From Chitinophagales bacterium (GTDB lineage: Bacteria > Bacteroidota > Bacteroidia > Chitinophagales > UBA2359), in the NCBI GenBank assembly GCA_020636475.1, contig JACJXU010000009.1, positions 1 to 64,000 of the forward strand: 64,000 nucleotides of DNA. The letters are read 5' to 3'. The notes under the pieces were generated by a model. The model did no database searches. It was given only the letters and a program-made list of their open reading frames with translations, and was not told the DNA's origin. The translations under genes were made by a program, and so were the position numbers. Position 1 is the stretch's first letter. The number at the start of each line of letters is the position of its first letter. This document shows, in pieces, positions 1-8,918 of the stretch.

Positions 1-697
1 AAAGACGCAAAAGAGTATCGCGGGTTTTTCCCGAAGCAATGGTTTCGTCGAGTCCGTCAATGTGCCGCTCAAACCAATTGTACAAAGTCCATTTTTGGGT
101 ACTGTCATTATACACCACACGGTCGGCAATCAGCTTGTATGTCAGCGTAAGTCCATTTAATTTTTCCATACCAAATTTTATACCCGAATTATCGCGGCTA
201 TTAAAACTATTCACATAAACGTAGGTAGTGCTGTCTATTTTGAAATGAATATTTTTGTCCGAATTGTTTACACTTTTGTTAAAATACTTCAACTCAAAGG
301 CAATGCGTTTTTTATTGGCATTGGGTACATAATAATTGGTAGCAATGGTTTGCAGCGAAAAAAGCAGCGTTGCACCAAGTAAATAAGGACCAAACAAAAT
401 GCGATAAAAACTGATGCCACCATTGGTCATGGCAATAATTTCGGAGCGATTGGATAGGCGCGAAGTAAAAAATATAACCGCAATAAAAATGAACAGCGGA
501 CTGAGGAGAGAAACAATATGCGGAACAAAATTGAGGTAATAGTCGAGGACTATTTCCTTAAAAGGAGCTTTTTTTTCGATAAAATCGTCAATTTTTTCCG
601 AGACATCTATTACTACAGTAATCGCCGAAAAAAGCAAAACCGAGAAAAAGAAAGTACCTAAAAACTGCCGAAGGATGTATTTGTCAATAATTTTCAT
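1..697 (-). CDS. LptF/LptG (YjgP/YjgQ) family permease, partial
   Basis: Inner-membrane permease subunit of the LPS-export ABC transporter; in this family two such subunits work with the ATPase LptB to pass LPS to the periplasmic bridge. The frame starts at ATG 697 and stays open to base 1, so about 232 residues are present and the rest lies left of the window. The start MKIIDKYILRQFLGTFFFSV is the typical family N-terminus. I see TM1 at about residues 12-30, TM2 at about 53-77, the cytoplasmic SEIIAMTNGGIS stretch at about 85-96 (family: contact with the ATPase), TM3 at about 100-118, then the start of the periplasmic domain. A perfect TATCTTTG promoter core lies 26 bp upstream of the start. 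Whether this is LptF or LptG cannot be decided from the fragment. Confidence 0.85.
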   Translation of the reverse strand, partial: MKIIDKYILRQFLGTFFFSVLLFSAITVVIDVSEKIDDFIEKKAPFKEIVLDYYLNFVPHIVSLLSPLFIFIAVIFFTSRLSNRSEIIAMTNGGISFYRILFGPYLLGATLLFSLQTIATNYYVPNANKKRIAFELKYFNKSVNNSDKNIHFKIDSTTYVYVNSFNSRDNSGIKFGMEKLNGLTLTYKLIADRVVYNDSTQKWTLYNWFERHIDGLDETIASGKTRDTLLRL

Positions 698-722
698 GTA
701 AAATGCTACAAACGATGGAGCA

Positions 723-757
723 CAAAGATACAAGAGTTATTTAAGTACCCACCCAAA
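723..757 (-). promoter_or_regulatory. Bacteroidota-type promoter of the LptF/G gene
   Basis: On the minus strand TATCTTTG (plus 723-730) matches the Bacteroidota -7 consensus TAnnTTTG. A TTTG (plus 754-757) lies 23 bp upstream as a possible -33 element. Transcription would start about 20 nt before ATG 697. The bases 758-980 hold nothing else I can support. Confidence 0.5.
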
Positions 758-980
758 AACAATGCTTGGTTTCTATATTTTGCTAAAGAATATCAAGAAT
801 TTATAACCGATTTCTTTTGCCCTATTTGCTCAAAGGTTTGGGTGTAGCCATTTAGAGGAGAGTTTAGCATGTTGCTATGGTCAACAAAACAATTTCACAG
901 ATTTGGGTGACATTATGACTGTCCAATTTTGTCTGTTCTCCCGGCCAAACAATGCCATTATCTTTGTGTTTGGGTATGTT

Positions 981-1745
981 TTATATTTTTCCATGAAATT
1001 TATCATTATCCCAATTTGCGGGATTGTTAATGATGTAGCGGGAAATTCTGATATGTTCTTGCTGATTTCGGATGATGTGGTCGTGGTAGTTAGGTTGGAA
1101 AAAATGATTGTTTCGGTTGTATTTGGGGGTGTCTAATTGATGTTTATCAATATAGTCATCAATTTTTGTATTGACGGCGGATTTAAAACCTGCAATGAAT
1201 GATGAAATTGATTTTGGTAATCGTATGGGTGGATTGCGTTTTATGGGCAATGATTCGGATTTCGGCAATTTGGGTGAATCGGATGGTTTCGGTTGTTGTT
1301 GTTGTAGAGACACACGGCCGTGTGTCTCTACAACAACAACGACAACCGGAAAAACAATGGCGTTGGCATCGTTGATATCATCGTCCGCCGACCCACCGAA
1401 TTTGTTATTATTGGCATCGTCCCGATTTTTGTTATAAATTTCAACGATGGCGTGTATATGATTGGGCATTATCACGAATTCGTGCAAAAACAATTCATCC
1501 CGAATTGCAAATGATTTCAACCATTCCTGCTCCACTATTTTGCCAAAATCCGTTAAAATTATTTCGTATCGTTGATACACACGACCGCGTCTATCAACGG
1601 ATTCCTTTTTTACAATTTTGCCCAGATTACATTCCCGGTGTTGTGTTACAATGGTCAGAAAATACAAGGCATCTGCCGAATAATCCCAATAGGGTTTTCG
1701 GTGCGATGCAATGCGATAGGTATCTCGAAATTTGCCGTCCATCAA
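981..1745 (-). CDS. REP-associated tyrosine transposase (RAYT), Y1/IS200-like
   Basis: Single-domain HUH endonuclease of the Y1_Tnp superfamily; RAYTs are thought to nick and mobilise short palindromic (REP) elements rather than themselves. The opening residues FRDTYRIASHRKPYWDYS, the HUH motif PNHIHAIVE with His96 and His98, and the C-terminal HIRISRYIINNPANW block are typical. Length (254 aa) is slightly above usual because of a low-complexity insertion at about residues 115-160. That insertion contains VVVETHGRVSLQQQ, encoded by the perfect palindrome at 1295-1340, and does not break the frame. No inverted repeats or second transposition gene flank it. The start could also be the second Met (1742). 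The expected catalytic Tyr was not assigned with confidence. Confidence 0.85.
   Translation of the reverse strand: MMDGKFRDTYRIASHRKPYWDYSADALYFLTIVTQHRECNLGKIVKKESVDRRGRVYQRYEIILTDFGKIVEQEWLKSFAIRDELFLHEFVIMPNHIHAIVEIYNKNRDDANNNKFGGSADDDINDANAIVFPVVVVVVETHGRVSLQQQQPKPSDSPKLPKSESLPIKRNPPIRLPKSISSFIAGFKSAVNTKIDDYIDKHQLDTPKYNRNNHFFQPNYHDHIIRNQQEHIRISRYIINNPANWDNDKFHGKI
1295..1340. repeat. Perfect 46-bp palindrome inside the RAYT gene
   Basis: Two 23-bp arms meet with no spacer between 1317 and 1318. The core is ACACGGCCGTGT flanked by GAGAC/GTCTC and a GTT/AAC triplet run. It is read in frame on the minus strand as Val-Val-Val-Val-Glu-Thr-His-Gly-Arg-Val-Ser-Leu-Gln-Gln-Gln. It resembles the GTAGAGAC...GTCTCTAC palindromes dispersed in cyanobacterial and Bacteroidota genomes, so it is probably a REP-type element sitting in the gene for its own mobilising enzyme (inference). 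Confidence 0.75.
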
Positions 1746-1812
1746 CTTCGGTTCTTTTTTGGCTTTTTGCTAAGGCATTAAAAAGGAACTTGTTTTAACG
1801 AATAGCAAAACA

Positions 1813-3267
1813 TCAATCCGCCAGTTCTTTCGCTTGCTGAATCCACTGTTCTTTTTGGCAGCGTTTTATAATGCCGGTATGTTCTTTTTCCAGCACATCC
1901 CAGTCTTCGTTTGAAAGATTTATCAGTTTTTCAAAAGTATCAATGCCTGCCTGTGCTAAAATTTTCACGTATTTGGGACCAATACCTTTAATATCAATCA
2001 AAGTAGCTTTTTTGCTAATAGTAGGCTCTTCCAAGTCTGCTTGCGAAAAAAGTTGCGGTGGAGCAGTAGTAGTTTTTGCTTTGTGTTTACCTGTTTTTTT
2101 TGCTTCGCGCAGTTCGTTCACCGTAATTTCGAGATCGGACAGAGCGTTCATATAAAAAATATAACCTTCGTAAGCCGAGTTGTACGGGCTGAAATGCTCA
2201 TGAATAGTGCCATCGCCCCAAGGCTTGGTACTAATGTAGTAAAAATGGTCGGAGGTTTGGAGTTTCGACCATACATGAATAAAGTCAGGGTCGTTTGAGC
2301 CTTTTACATCGTACTCCATGCTATACAATTTGGTAAGGGCTTCATCTTGCATTGCATTGCCATTCCACGCCGACATATCGCGTTGCGCATCTGCCCAGGA
2401 AGTCGTAAAATGCACGTCATAAATACCTTTTACACGATTGGTATCTATTACTTCTCTAACGGTTTTAAACGATAAGTTTTCGTACATGAGTACATAATGC
2501 GGCAGCCAGCGCATAAAATCGAAAATACCGGTACCAGCTTTTATATGTTCGCCAATGGTTTCGTAATCCATAAAAATGTTTATGTTGTCGCCATCGGCTT
2601 GGCTAAGCCAAAAAGCATATTGGTCGGCAGTAAGGGTTCCTTGCGGAAAACGAAAAGCTATTTCGTCGGTAAGGCGGTGATTGCGCAGCAAGAGTTTGAT
2701 GCCGGAAGAAGGCGCTTGGTACAGTTGGTTGGGTGTGCGTCCGTTTAAGTACCAATCTACACCTTCGGCTAAAACCGCTTCGTAATCCAATTCCTGTGCA
2801 AGTTGTGCCACACGATTGGAGTAGATCATTTCGGTATTGCGCAATGCCGTAGGTTTCACGCCAAAATGTTGTTGGTATTTATCTTCCAAAAGTTTTACCT
2901 GCCGCTTAAATTCATCTACCGAATATTCCGAAGCCAAAGAGTGATAATAGGTTTCGGCAATAAGTTCCAAGCAACCCGTTTGGTGGAGTTTTTTGAAAGA
3001 CTCCAGTACATCGGGACGGTGGTGTTCCATTTGCTCGATAAATGTACCCGTAAGCGACATACAAATCTTAAATTTCCCTTCGTAGCGTTCAATGAGTTCC
3101 ATCATCAGCGCATTGGTAGGCAAATAGCAAGACTCCGACACTTGGTCTAAGTAGTGTTTGTTGAGGTCGTCATCTTCGTAAAAATGGTCGGTACCTATTT
3201 CAAAAAAAGTAAACTGTTTTAAGCGATTAGGTTGATGTGCTCTAAAATAAAAACAAATGGAAGGCAT
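1813..3267 (-). CDS. Glycoside hydrolase family 57 (alpha-amylase-like) with C-terminal helix-hairpin-helix domain
   Basis: Cytoplasmic retaining glucan hydrolase or glucanotransferase acting on alpha-1,4-glucans. GH57 landmarks in order: CFYFRAHQPNRL at the N-terminus (HQP motif), GCLELIAETYYHS at about residue 115, LRNTEMIYSN with the likely nucleophile Glu at about 160, and FMDYETIGEH with the likely acid/base Asp at about 250. There is no signal peptide. The last 65 residues or so (from about 420) contain IKGIGPKYVKILAQAGIDTF, a helix-hairpin-helix/DUF4332-like module not needed for the GH57 fold. The gene lies 107 bp downstream of the glycosyltransferase on the same strand and probably shares its transcript. 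Exact specificity cannot be read from the motifs. Confidence 0.88.
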   Translation of the reverse strand: MPSICFYFRAHQPNRLKQFTFFEIGTDHFYEDDDLNKHYLDQVSESCYLPTNALMMELIERYEGKFKICMSLTGTFIEQMEHHRPDVLESFKKLHQTGCLELIAETYYHSLASEYSVDEFKRQVKLLEDKYQQHFGVKPTALRNTEMIYSNRVAQLAQELDYEAVLAEGVDWYLNGRTPNQLYQAPSSGIKLLLRNHRLTDEIAFRFPQGTLTADQYAFWLSQADGDNINIFMDYETIGEHIKAGTGIFDFMRWLPHYVLMYENLSFKTVREVIDTNRVKGIYDVHFTTSWADAQRDMSAWNGNAMQDEALTKLYSMEYDVKGSNDPDFIHVWSKLQTSDHFYYISTKPWGDGTIHEHFSPYNSAYEGYIFYMNALSDLEITVNELREAKKTGKHKAKTTTAPPQLFSQADLEEPTISKKATLIDIKGIGPKYVKILAQAGIDTFEKLINLSNEDWDVLEKEHTGIIKRCQKEQWIQQAKELAD

Positions 3268-3374
3268 AATATAATTTAAGCTAAGAGTAAATAAAAATAG
3301 TGAATTTTAAGCGAAATAAAATTGCATAAAACATAAATTAATGCTGAAATCGAACAATAGATTTTCTAAAAAAC

Positions 3375-4778
3375 TTAGGCAACATAACACAATTTTTCAA
3401 ACACTTTCATCAATTTTTGGGCGGTATCGTCCCACGTAAGGTGTTTAATATCTTCAAAGTTTTGCTGTACCAAATCTTGGCAAAGTTTTTCATTTTCCAA
3501 AAGTTCTACAATCTGGTCAGCCATTTTATATACGTCCCAGTGGTCGGCGGTGAGTGCGCCACTCAATACTTCGGCGGCACCGCTTTGCTTGGAAATAACC
3601 ATCGGTACGCCAAACTGCGCCGCCTCCAAAGCCGACAAGCCAAAAGGCTCGGAAACCGAAGGCATACAATAAATGTCCGCCATTGCCAGCAGTTTGTTCA
3701 CATTGTCGCGCCCCAAAAATCCGGTAAAATGGAATTTGTTGCCCACTTGTTTGTAAGCACCTTCTTCAATGAGGCGTTTCAGCTTGTCGCCATCGCCTGC
3801 CATTACAAAACGCACTTTGCTGTGGCGCAGCAACACACGGTCGGCAATTTCCAAGAAAATTTCGGGACCTTTTTGTCCGGTAATTCTGCCGAGAAACAAG
3901 ACCAATTTTTCGGGGAATCGCTTTTTTACATGAAAAACTTCCACCGGGTCGGCACCATTGTGAATAGGATAAATTTTGTTTTGTGGAACGCCCAAATGCT
4001 CTTGAATAATTTTTCCGGTATAAAAACTCACCGGAATAATGGCATCGGCGGTACGCATCACATGTGTTTCAATATCATATACCATTCCTCTGCTGGACGG
4101 ACCGCCGCGGTCGTACATTAGTGCGTGGGCGTGCCAAGCAAGCGGTTTGCCCGTCAGTTTTTTTATTTCAATGCCCGCCAGTGCCGTCATCCAGTCATGG
4201 GCGTGAATTATATCAAAATCGTATTGCAAGGCTATCCGCGAGGCGTATTGAGCAAAATTAAACACGCGCCTTGTCAGGTCTTCGTCGTAGAGTTTTCCTT
4301 CGTTAAAAACCTGAATATCATTGGCAATTTGCTCATCTGGCGGAGCTTCGTCGCTAATGAGGAGGCGTTTTGTTTTGGGAACTTTTACTTTTTGGACGCT
4401 CGTTTCGGGAATGAGCTTGTTGAGTTGTATGTCCTGCGACTGTCGTTCTTGCTCTCCGTAGGGCGACAAGGAGGCGGGAATAGTTTGTACTTCGGAAAAT
4501 TTCCGGTACGAGCGAATTACTTGTTCGTACTCTTCTTCGTAGGTAATTTCTATCTCGCGTTGAGAAAAATTCCGCTTTATTTCTTCTACCGACAAATTGC
4601 CAATTCCGGTGAGTTGGACGTTTTGTAGTCTAAATTCCGGGTCTGTGCGGGGCAATATTACCGTTACTTCGGCGTGTTTTGACAATGCTTTTGCCATTCC
4701 GTAGCAAGCAATGCCCAAACCACCATTAATTAAGGGCGGAAATTCCCATCCGAGCATGAGTATTCTTAGGGGTTTCAT
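3375..4778 (-). CDS. Glycosyltransferase, glycogen-synthase-like (GT4/GT5 superfamily)
   Basis: GT-B fold retaining glycosyltransferase, probably elongating alpha-1,4-glucan (glycogen). Visible: the N-terminal GWEFPPLINGGLGIACYG sugar-acceptor loop (about residues 10-27), IIHAHDWMTALAG at about 193, LFLGRITGQKGPEIFLE at about 295, and the donor-site E-x7-E segment EPFGLSALEAAQFGVPM at about 375-391. A polar insert of about 50 residues (roughly 105-155) separates the first strands of the N-terminal domain and has no recognisable fold. No signal peptide. It precedes the GH57 gene on the same strand and is divergent from the GH31 gene, which supports a glycogen/maltodextrin role. GT4 enzymes of other pathways share these motifs, so the substrate is inferred from context. 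Confidence 0.8.
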   Translation of the reverse strand: MKPLRILMLGWEFPPLINGGLGIACYGMAKALSKHAEVTVILPRTDPEFRLQNVQLTGIGNLSVEEIKRNFSQREIEITYEEEYEQVIRSYRKFSEVQTIPASLSPYGEQERQSQDIQLNKLIPETSVQKVKVPKTKRLLISDEAPPDEQIANDIQVFNEGKLYDEDLTRRVFNFAQYASRIALQYDFDIIHAHDWMTALAGIEIKKLTGKPLAWHAHALMYDRGGPSSRGMVYDIETHVMRTADAIIPVSFYTGKIIQEHLGVPQNKIYPIHNGADPVEVFHVKKRFPEKLVLFLGRITGQKGPEIFLEIADRVLLRHSKVRFVMAGDGDKLKRLIEEGAYKQVGNKFHFTGFLGRDNVNKLLAMADIYCMPSVSEPFGLSALEAAQFGVPMVISKQSGAAEVLSGALTADHWDVYKMADQIVELLENEKLCQDLVQQNFEDIKHLTWDDTAQKLMKVFEKLCYVA

Positions 4779-5121
4779 TCAATGATTTTTTGTAGTGTGC
4801 AATTTAGGGCTAATTTCGGGAATAATTTTTGCTTACTAAAATAAAATATTTTCTTTTTTGTTTCATGCGAATTTGTGGGGTACATATACTTGAAAATACT
4901 ACACTTTTTGTTCGATATATAATTTTAGTCAAGCCTTTTATTTGTTTATAACTAATTCAATAGTTGTAAAAGTGGTGTTAAATTATTGATTATTTTATCA
5001 AAAATAACATTTTGCCTGTAAATTTGTCCCCTTTATTCAAAATTGGCATCTTTTAATCTTAGTACATTGCCAATAGACAAAACTTATTTTAAGACACCCA
5101 AAAACAGCGCGTTTGAAAAAC
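4779..5121. other. Divergent intergenic region between glycosyltransferase and GH31 genes
   Basis: This 343-bp AT-rich stretch separates two divergent starts, so it must hold promoters for both. I see no exact TAnnTTTG core close to either start (the nearest is TACATTGC at about 5064) and no convincing palindromic operator or RNA structure. Confidence 0.4.
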
Positions 5122-7521
5122 ATGGAAACCCTTGATACTTTGATTTATCGCCCTGATACGGCATATAAATTTACGCAGGAAGGTCACATTTTTTATGTAC
5201 AATCACAAAATGGGGTTGTGCTGAAAATAGAAGTGTTAGATGCTAAAATTATTCGGTTTAGATATGCGCCTTTTGGCGTATTTGCCGAAGATTTTTCGTA
5301 TGCTATTGATGAAAAATTTAAGTCTAAAAACCTAAATATTGAACATAAAGAAAAAGACGACCATTATCGCATTACCACCGATAGGCTTATTTGTTTGGTA
5401 TATAAAGAAGGTATGCGGGTAAAAATGCTCAACTGGTCGGGAACGGTACTTTGTGAAGATGAAAAAGGCTACTACTGGCAAACTGATGCACACAATGGTA
5501 TTTCGCAAGTGGGCGTGGACAAATACATTCAAAGTGGCGAGTATTTTTATGGCTTGGGCGACAAAACTATTTCGGCAAATCTGCGCAATCACAAGTTGGA
5601 AATGTGGGGTTCTGATGTGTATGGATTCGAAAAAGGTACCGACCCCTTGTATAAAAATATTCCTTTTTATTACGGCTTGCACAACAAAATAGCGTATGGC
5701 ATTTTCTTGGACAACTCGTTTAGAACTTTTTTCGATTTTGGGGTGGACAAGCAAAATATCGCTGCGTTTAAGGCTAGCGGAGGCGAGCTAAATTATTATT
5801 TTATCTACGGACATTTGCTAACCGAAGTTGCCGAGCAATACGCCATGCTCACCGGAACGCCGGAACTGCCACCACTGTGGGCATTGGGCTACCATCAAAG
5901 TAAATGGAGCTATTATCCCGAAAGTACTGTGCGCGAAATTGCGGCTACTTTCCGCAATTTGCAAATTCCTTGCGATGTTATTCATATTGATATTGATTAT
6001 ATGGACGGATTTCGCTGTTTTACCTGGGATTCGGACAAATTTCCCAATCCTACCCAAATGATTAGCGATTTGCGGGCGCAAGGGATAAAAACTGTGGTAA
6101 TTATTGACCCGGGGATAAAAATTGATGAAAACTATTGGGTATTTAGACAGGCGTTGGAGAAAGGTTATTTTTGCAAACGCGCCGATGGCGAATACATGAA
6201 AGGAAAAGTGTGGCCCGGCGATTGCTATTTTCCCGATTTTACCAATCCCGAAGTGCGTACGTGGTGGGCGGGCTTGTTTGAAGGGCTTATTGCCCAAAAT
6301 GGTGTTGCGGGTGTGTGGAACGATATGAACGAACCTGCCGTAATGGAAGTCCCTAACAAAACTTTTCCCGACGATGTGCGCCACGATTATGACGGGCATC
6401 CTTGTAGTCACTTAAAAGGACACAATGTGTATGGTATGCAAATGGCGCGCGCTACCTATGAAGGATTGAAAAAAGCCGCTCCCGAAACACGTCCTTTGGT
6501 AATTACGCGCTCGGGCTATGCGGGTATGCAGCGATATTCTTCCGCTTGGACGGGCGACAACAAAGCTACTTGGGAACACCTTTGGTTGTGCAATGTGCAG
6601 TGCCAGCGTAGCAGCATTTCGGGCTTGTCGTTTATCGGCACAGATATTGGCGGATTTATTGGCGAACCTACACCGGAACTTTATGCGCGCTGGATTCAGT
6701 TGGCGGTATTTCATCCGTTTTGTCGTACCCATTCTTCCGGCGACCATGGCAATCAAGAACCTTGGTCGTTTGGTGAAGAAGTAACCAATATTGCCCGAAA
6801 ATATATCAACTTACGCTATCATTTGCTACCGTATCTCTACACTACTTTTTGGCAATATGTCACCAAAGGTTCGCCAATGTTGCGTCCTTTAGCATTTATT
6901 GCCCAAAAAGACCACGAATCGCATCACCGAATGGCAGAATTTGCTTTGGGCGATCATTTGTTGATTTGTCCTATTGTTACGGAAGGAGCTAATGGGCGGT
7001 GGTTGTATTTGCCTGCGGGTACGTGGTACAGTTTCTGGAGCGATGAGGCTTTTCACGGCGGTACAGAAATTTGGGCAGATGCGCCTTTAGATACTATTCC
7101 ATTGTTTGTCAATGAAGGTGCCGTTATTCCATATTATCCTTTGCAGCAATATGTGGGCGAAAAAACGATTGACGATTTAGTATTACACGTATATCGCACG
7201 AAAAATGAAAATGAAATAAAAAGCTGTTTGTACGAAGATGCCGGCGATGGTTATGCCTACACGCAAGGCGAATATAATCAGGTGTTGTTTATGACGGCAG
7301 GCGATGATAAAACGATGGAAATTGTCCAAAAACGTACAGGAAATTTTACACCAACCTATAAACATTATACCATAGTAATTCACGCGCCGCAAGAAAAAAT
7401 AGCGTCTGTGCAGGTAAATGGCAAAAATGTTTCGGCAAAATCTTATACTTTTGAAGGGCGGAAATTGCCGAGTGTACATGTGCCCATTGATGTGGAGAAA
7501 TTGGTGGTGAGTTTTGGGTAG
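5122..7521 (+). CDS. Alpha-glucosidase, glycoside hydrolase family 31
   Basis: Retaining exo-alpha-glucosidase releasing glucose from maltodextrin or glycogen ends. I take ATG 5122 (METLDTLIY) over an in-frame TTG at 5113. Domains: N-terminal beta-sandwich (about 1-240), catalytic barrel from PPLWALGYHQSKWSYY, nucleophile Asp401 in GVWNDMNEPAV, probable acid/base Asp in SAWTGDNKATWEHL, substrate-binding FCRTHSSGDHG, then C-terminal beta-sandwich domains with a DUF5110-like end. 799 aa is normal for the family. No signal peptide is visible, so it probably acts in the cytoplasm together with the neighbouring glucan enzymes. No frameshift. Confidence 0.93.
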   Translation: METLDTLIYRPDTAYKFTQEGHIFYVQSQNGVVLKIEVLDAKIIRFRYAPFGVFAEDFSYAIDEKFKSKNLNIEHKEKDDHYRITTDRLICLVYKEGMRVKMLNWSGTVLCEDEKGYYWQTDAHNGISQVGVDKYIQSGEYFYGLGDKTISANLRNHKLEMWGSDVYGFEKGTDPLYKNIPFYYGLHNKIAYGIFLDNSFRTFFDFGVDKQNIAAFKASGGELNYYFIYGHLLTEVAEQYAMLTGTPELPPLWALGYHQSKWSYYPESTVREIAATFRNLQIPCDVIHIDIDYMDGFRCFTWDSDKFPNPTQMISDLRAQGIKTVVIIDPGIKIDENYWVFRQALEKGYFCKRADGEYMKGKVWPGDCYFPDFTNPEVRTWWAGLFEGLIAQNGVAGVWNDMNEPAVMEVPNKTFPDDVRHDYDGHPCSHLKGHNVYGMQMARATYEGLKKAAPETRPLVITRSGYAGMQRYSSAWTGDNKATWEHLWLCNVQCQRSSISGLSFIGTDIGGFIGEPTPELYARWIQLAVFHPFCRTHSSGDHGNQEPWSFGEEVTNIARKYINLRYHLLPYLYTTFWQYVTKGSPMLRPLAFIAQKDHESHHRMAEFALGDHLLICPIVTEGANGRWLYLPAGTWYSFWSDEAFHGGTEIWADAPLDTIPLFVNEGAVIPYYPLQQYVGEKTIDDLVLHVYRTKNENEIKSCLYEDAGDGYAYTQGEYNQVLFMTAGDDKTMEIVQKRTGNFTPTYKHYTIVIHAPQEKIASVQVNGKNVSAKSYTFEGRKLPSVHVPIDVEKLVVSFG

Positions 7522-7628
7522 GAGATGAGAGACAATTTTTGAAACTGTCAGGAACAGGCACTTGTCCTAAAAATGTGTTGCAATTTTTGTATGTTGTAAT
7601 TGTAAATTGAATTAACAAAAAGAAAGAA

Positions 7629-8918
7629 ATGTTGAATAGGACTAAACACACCATAATAAATGGCGACAGCAGGCAAATGAGCGAACTTAAAGATGAAAGT
7701 GTTCATTTGATAGCTACTTCACCGCCATATTGGCAACTAAAAGATTACGGAACGGAAAATCAAATAGGGTTTCACGATGATTATGAAACTTATATTAATC
7801 ATCTAAATTTGACTTGGCAAGAATGCTTTCGAGTTTTACACAAAGGTTGCCGTCTTTGTATCAATATCGGAGACCAATTTGCCCGCTCTACTTATTATGG
7901 TCGCTACAAAATCATTCCTATTCATACAGAAATTATTAAATTTTGCGAAATGATTGGTTTCGATTTTATGGGGCAGATTATTTGGCAAAAAGCGACTACA
8001 ATGAATACTTCGGGAGGTGCAAGTATTATGGGAAGCTATCCAAATCCGAGAAATGGAATTGTAAAATTGGATTTTGAGTATATTTTGTTATTTAAAAAAC
8101 AAGGAAACGCACCTAAACCAACCAAAGAACAAAAAGAAAATGCTTCAATGACTAATGAGGAATGGAATACTTTTTTTAACGGACATTGGTATTTCTCAGG
8201 AGCAAAACAAGACAAACATTTGGCGATGTTTCCAGAGGAATTGCCACACCGATTAATCAAAATGTTTTCGTTTCCGGGAGAAACCGTTTTAGACCCGTTT
8301 ATGGGAAGTGGGACAACGGCTTTGGCTGCAAGAAATTTGAATAGAAATTCCATTGGTTATGAAATAAATCCTGATTTTATTCCGATAATTAAAGAAAAAA
8401 TTGGTACAGATGATGTTTTTACAAAAGTTGAAACAGAATTAATTAAACAACCTGAACTCGAAACAGATTTTGAAAAACAAATCAAAGAATTACCTTATCA
8501 ATTTGTGGACACACATAAATTGGACAAGAAAATTGATGTAAAGAAGATTCAGTATGGTTCTAAAATTGACGCAAACAGCACAGGCAAAAGAGAAGAGTTT
8601 TTTTCCGTAAAAGAAATTATAAGTCCTGAACTTATCCGTTTGAGTAATGACTTGACTATTCGTTTGATTGGCATTAAACAAAATCCAACTATTAATGGAA
8701 AAGCAACTGAATATTTAATTAATAAAGTTCGTGGTAAAAAAGTCTTTTTGAAATACGATGAAGTCAAACACGATAGCGAAAATAATTTATTGGCTTACCT
8801 CTATCTCGAAAACAAGACTTTCATAAATGCTCATTTACTAAAAGAAAATTTAGCATTGGTAGATAATTCTATTGATTTTAAATACAAAACAAAATTTAAC
8901 ACGTTTATCAATGGCTAA
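7629..8918 (+). CDS. Beta-class DNA methyltransferase (SPPY type) fused to an SNase-like domain
   Basis: Modification enzyme of a type II restriction-modification pair. Catalytic motif IV is TSPPYW (residues 30-35) and precedes the AdoMet motif I DPFMGSGTT (222-230), the order of beta-class enzymes; SPPY is typical of N4-cytosine methylation. After the Rossmann core (to about 260) there is a 165-residue extension. Its end, LTIRLIGIKQNP (about 342-353), then KVRGKKVFLKYDE and FINAHLLKENLALVD, has the pattern of staphylococcal-nuclease/Tudor-SN barrels. The VIDGDT-type catalytic loop is absent, so this module is probably a non-catalytic DNA-binding or specificity domain (inference). The stop overlaps the endonuclease ATG by 8 nt, so the two are co-translated. 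Confidence 0.85.
   Translation: MLNRTKHTIINGDSRQMSELKDESVHLIATSPPYWQLKDYGTENQIGFHDDYETYINHLNLTWQECFRVLHKGCRLCINIGDQFARSTYYGRYKIIPIHTEIIKFCEMIGFDFMGQIIWQKATTMNTSGGASIMGSYPNPRNGIVKLDFEYILLFKKQGNAPKPTKEQKENASMTNEEWNTFFNGHWYFSGAKQDKHLAMFPEELPHRLIKMFSFPGETVLDPFMGSGTTALAARNLNRNSIGYEINPDFIPIIKEKIGTDDVFTKVETELIKQPELETDFEKQIKELPYQFVDTHKLDKKIDVKKIQYGSKIDANSTGKREEFFSVKEIISPELIRLSNDLTIRLIGIKQNPTINGKATEYLINKVRGKKVFLKYDEVKHDSENNLLAYLYLENKTFINAHLLKENLALVDNSIDFKYKTKFNTFING

Noticed and set aside
1171..1437. Plus-strand open frames across the RAYT gene with Cys/Thr runs
   Set aside because: They are mirror frames of the palindrome and triplet-rich part of the RAYT; no homology or start signal.
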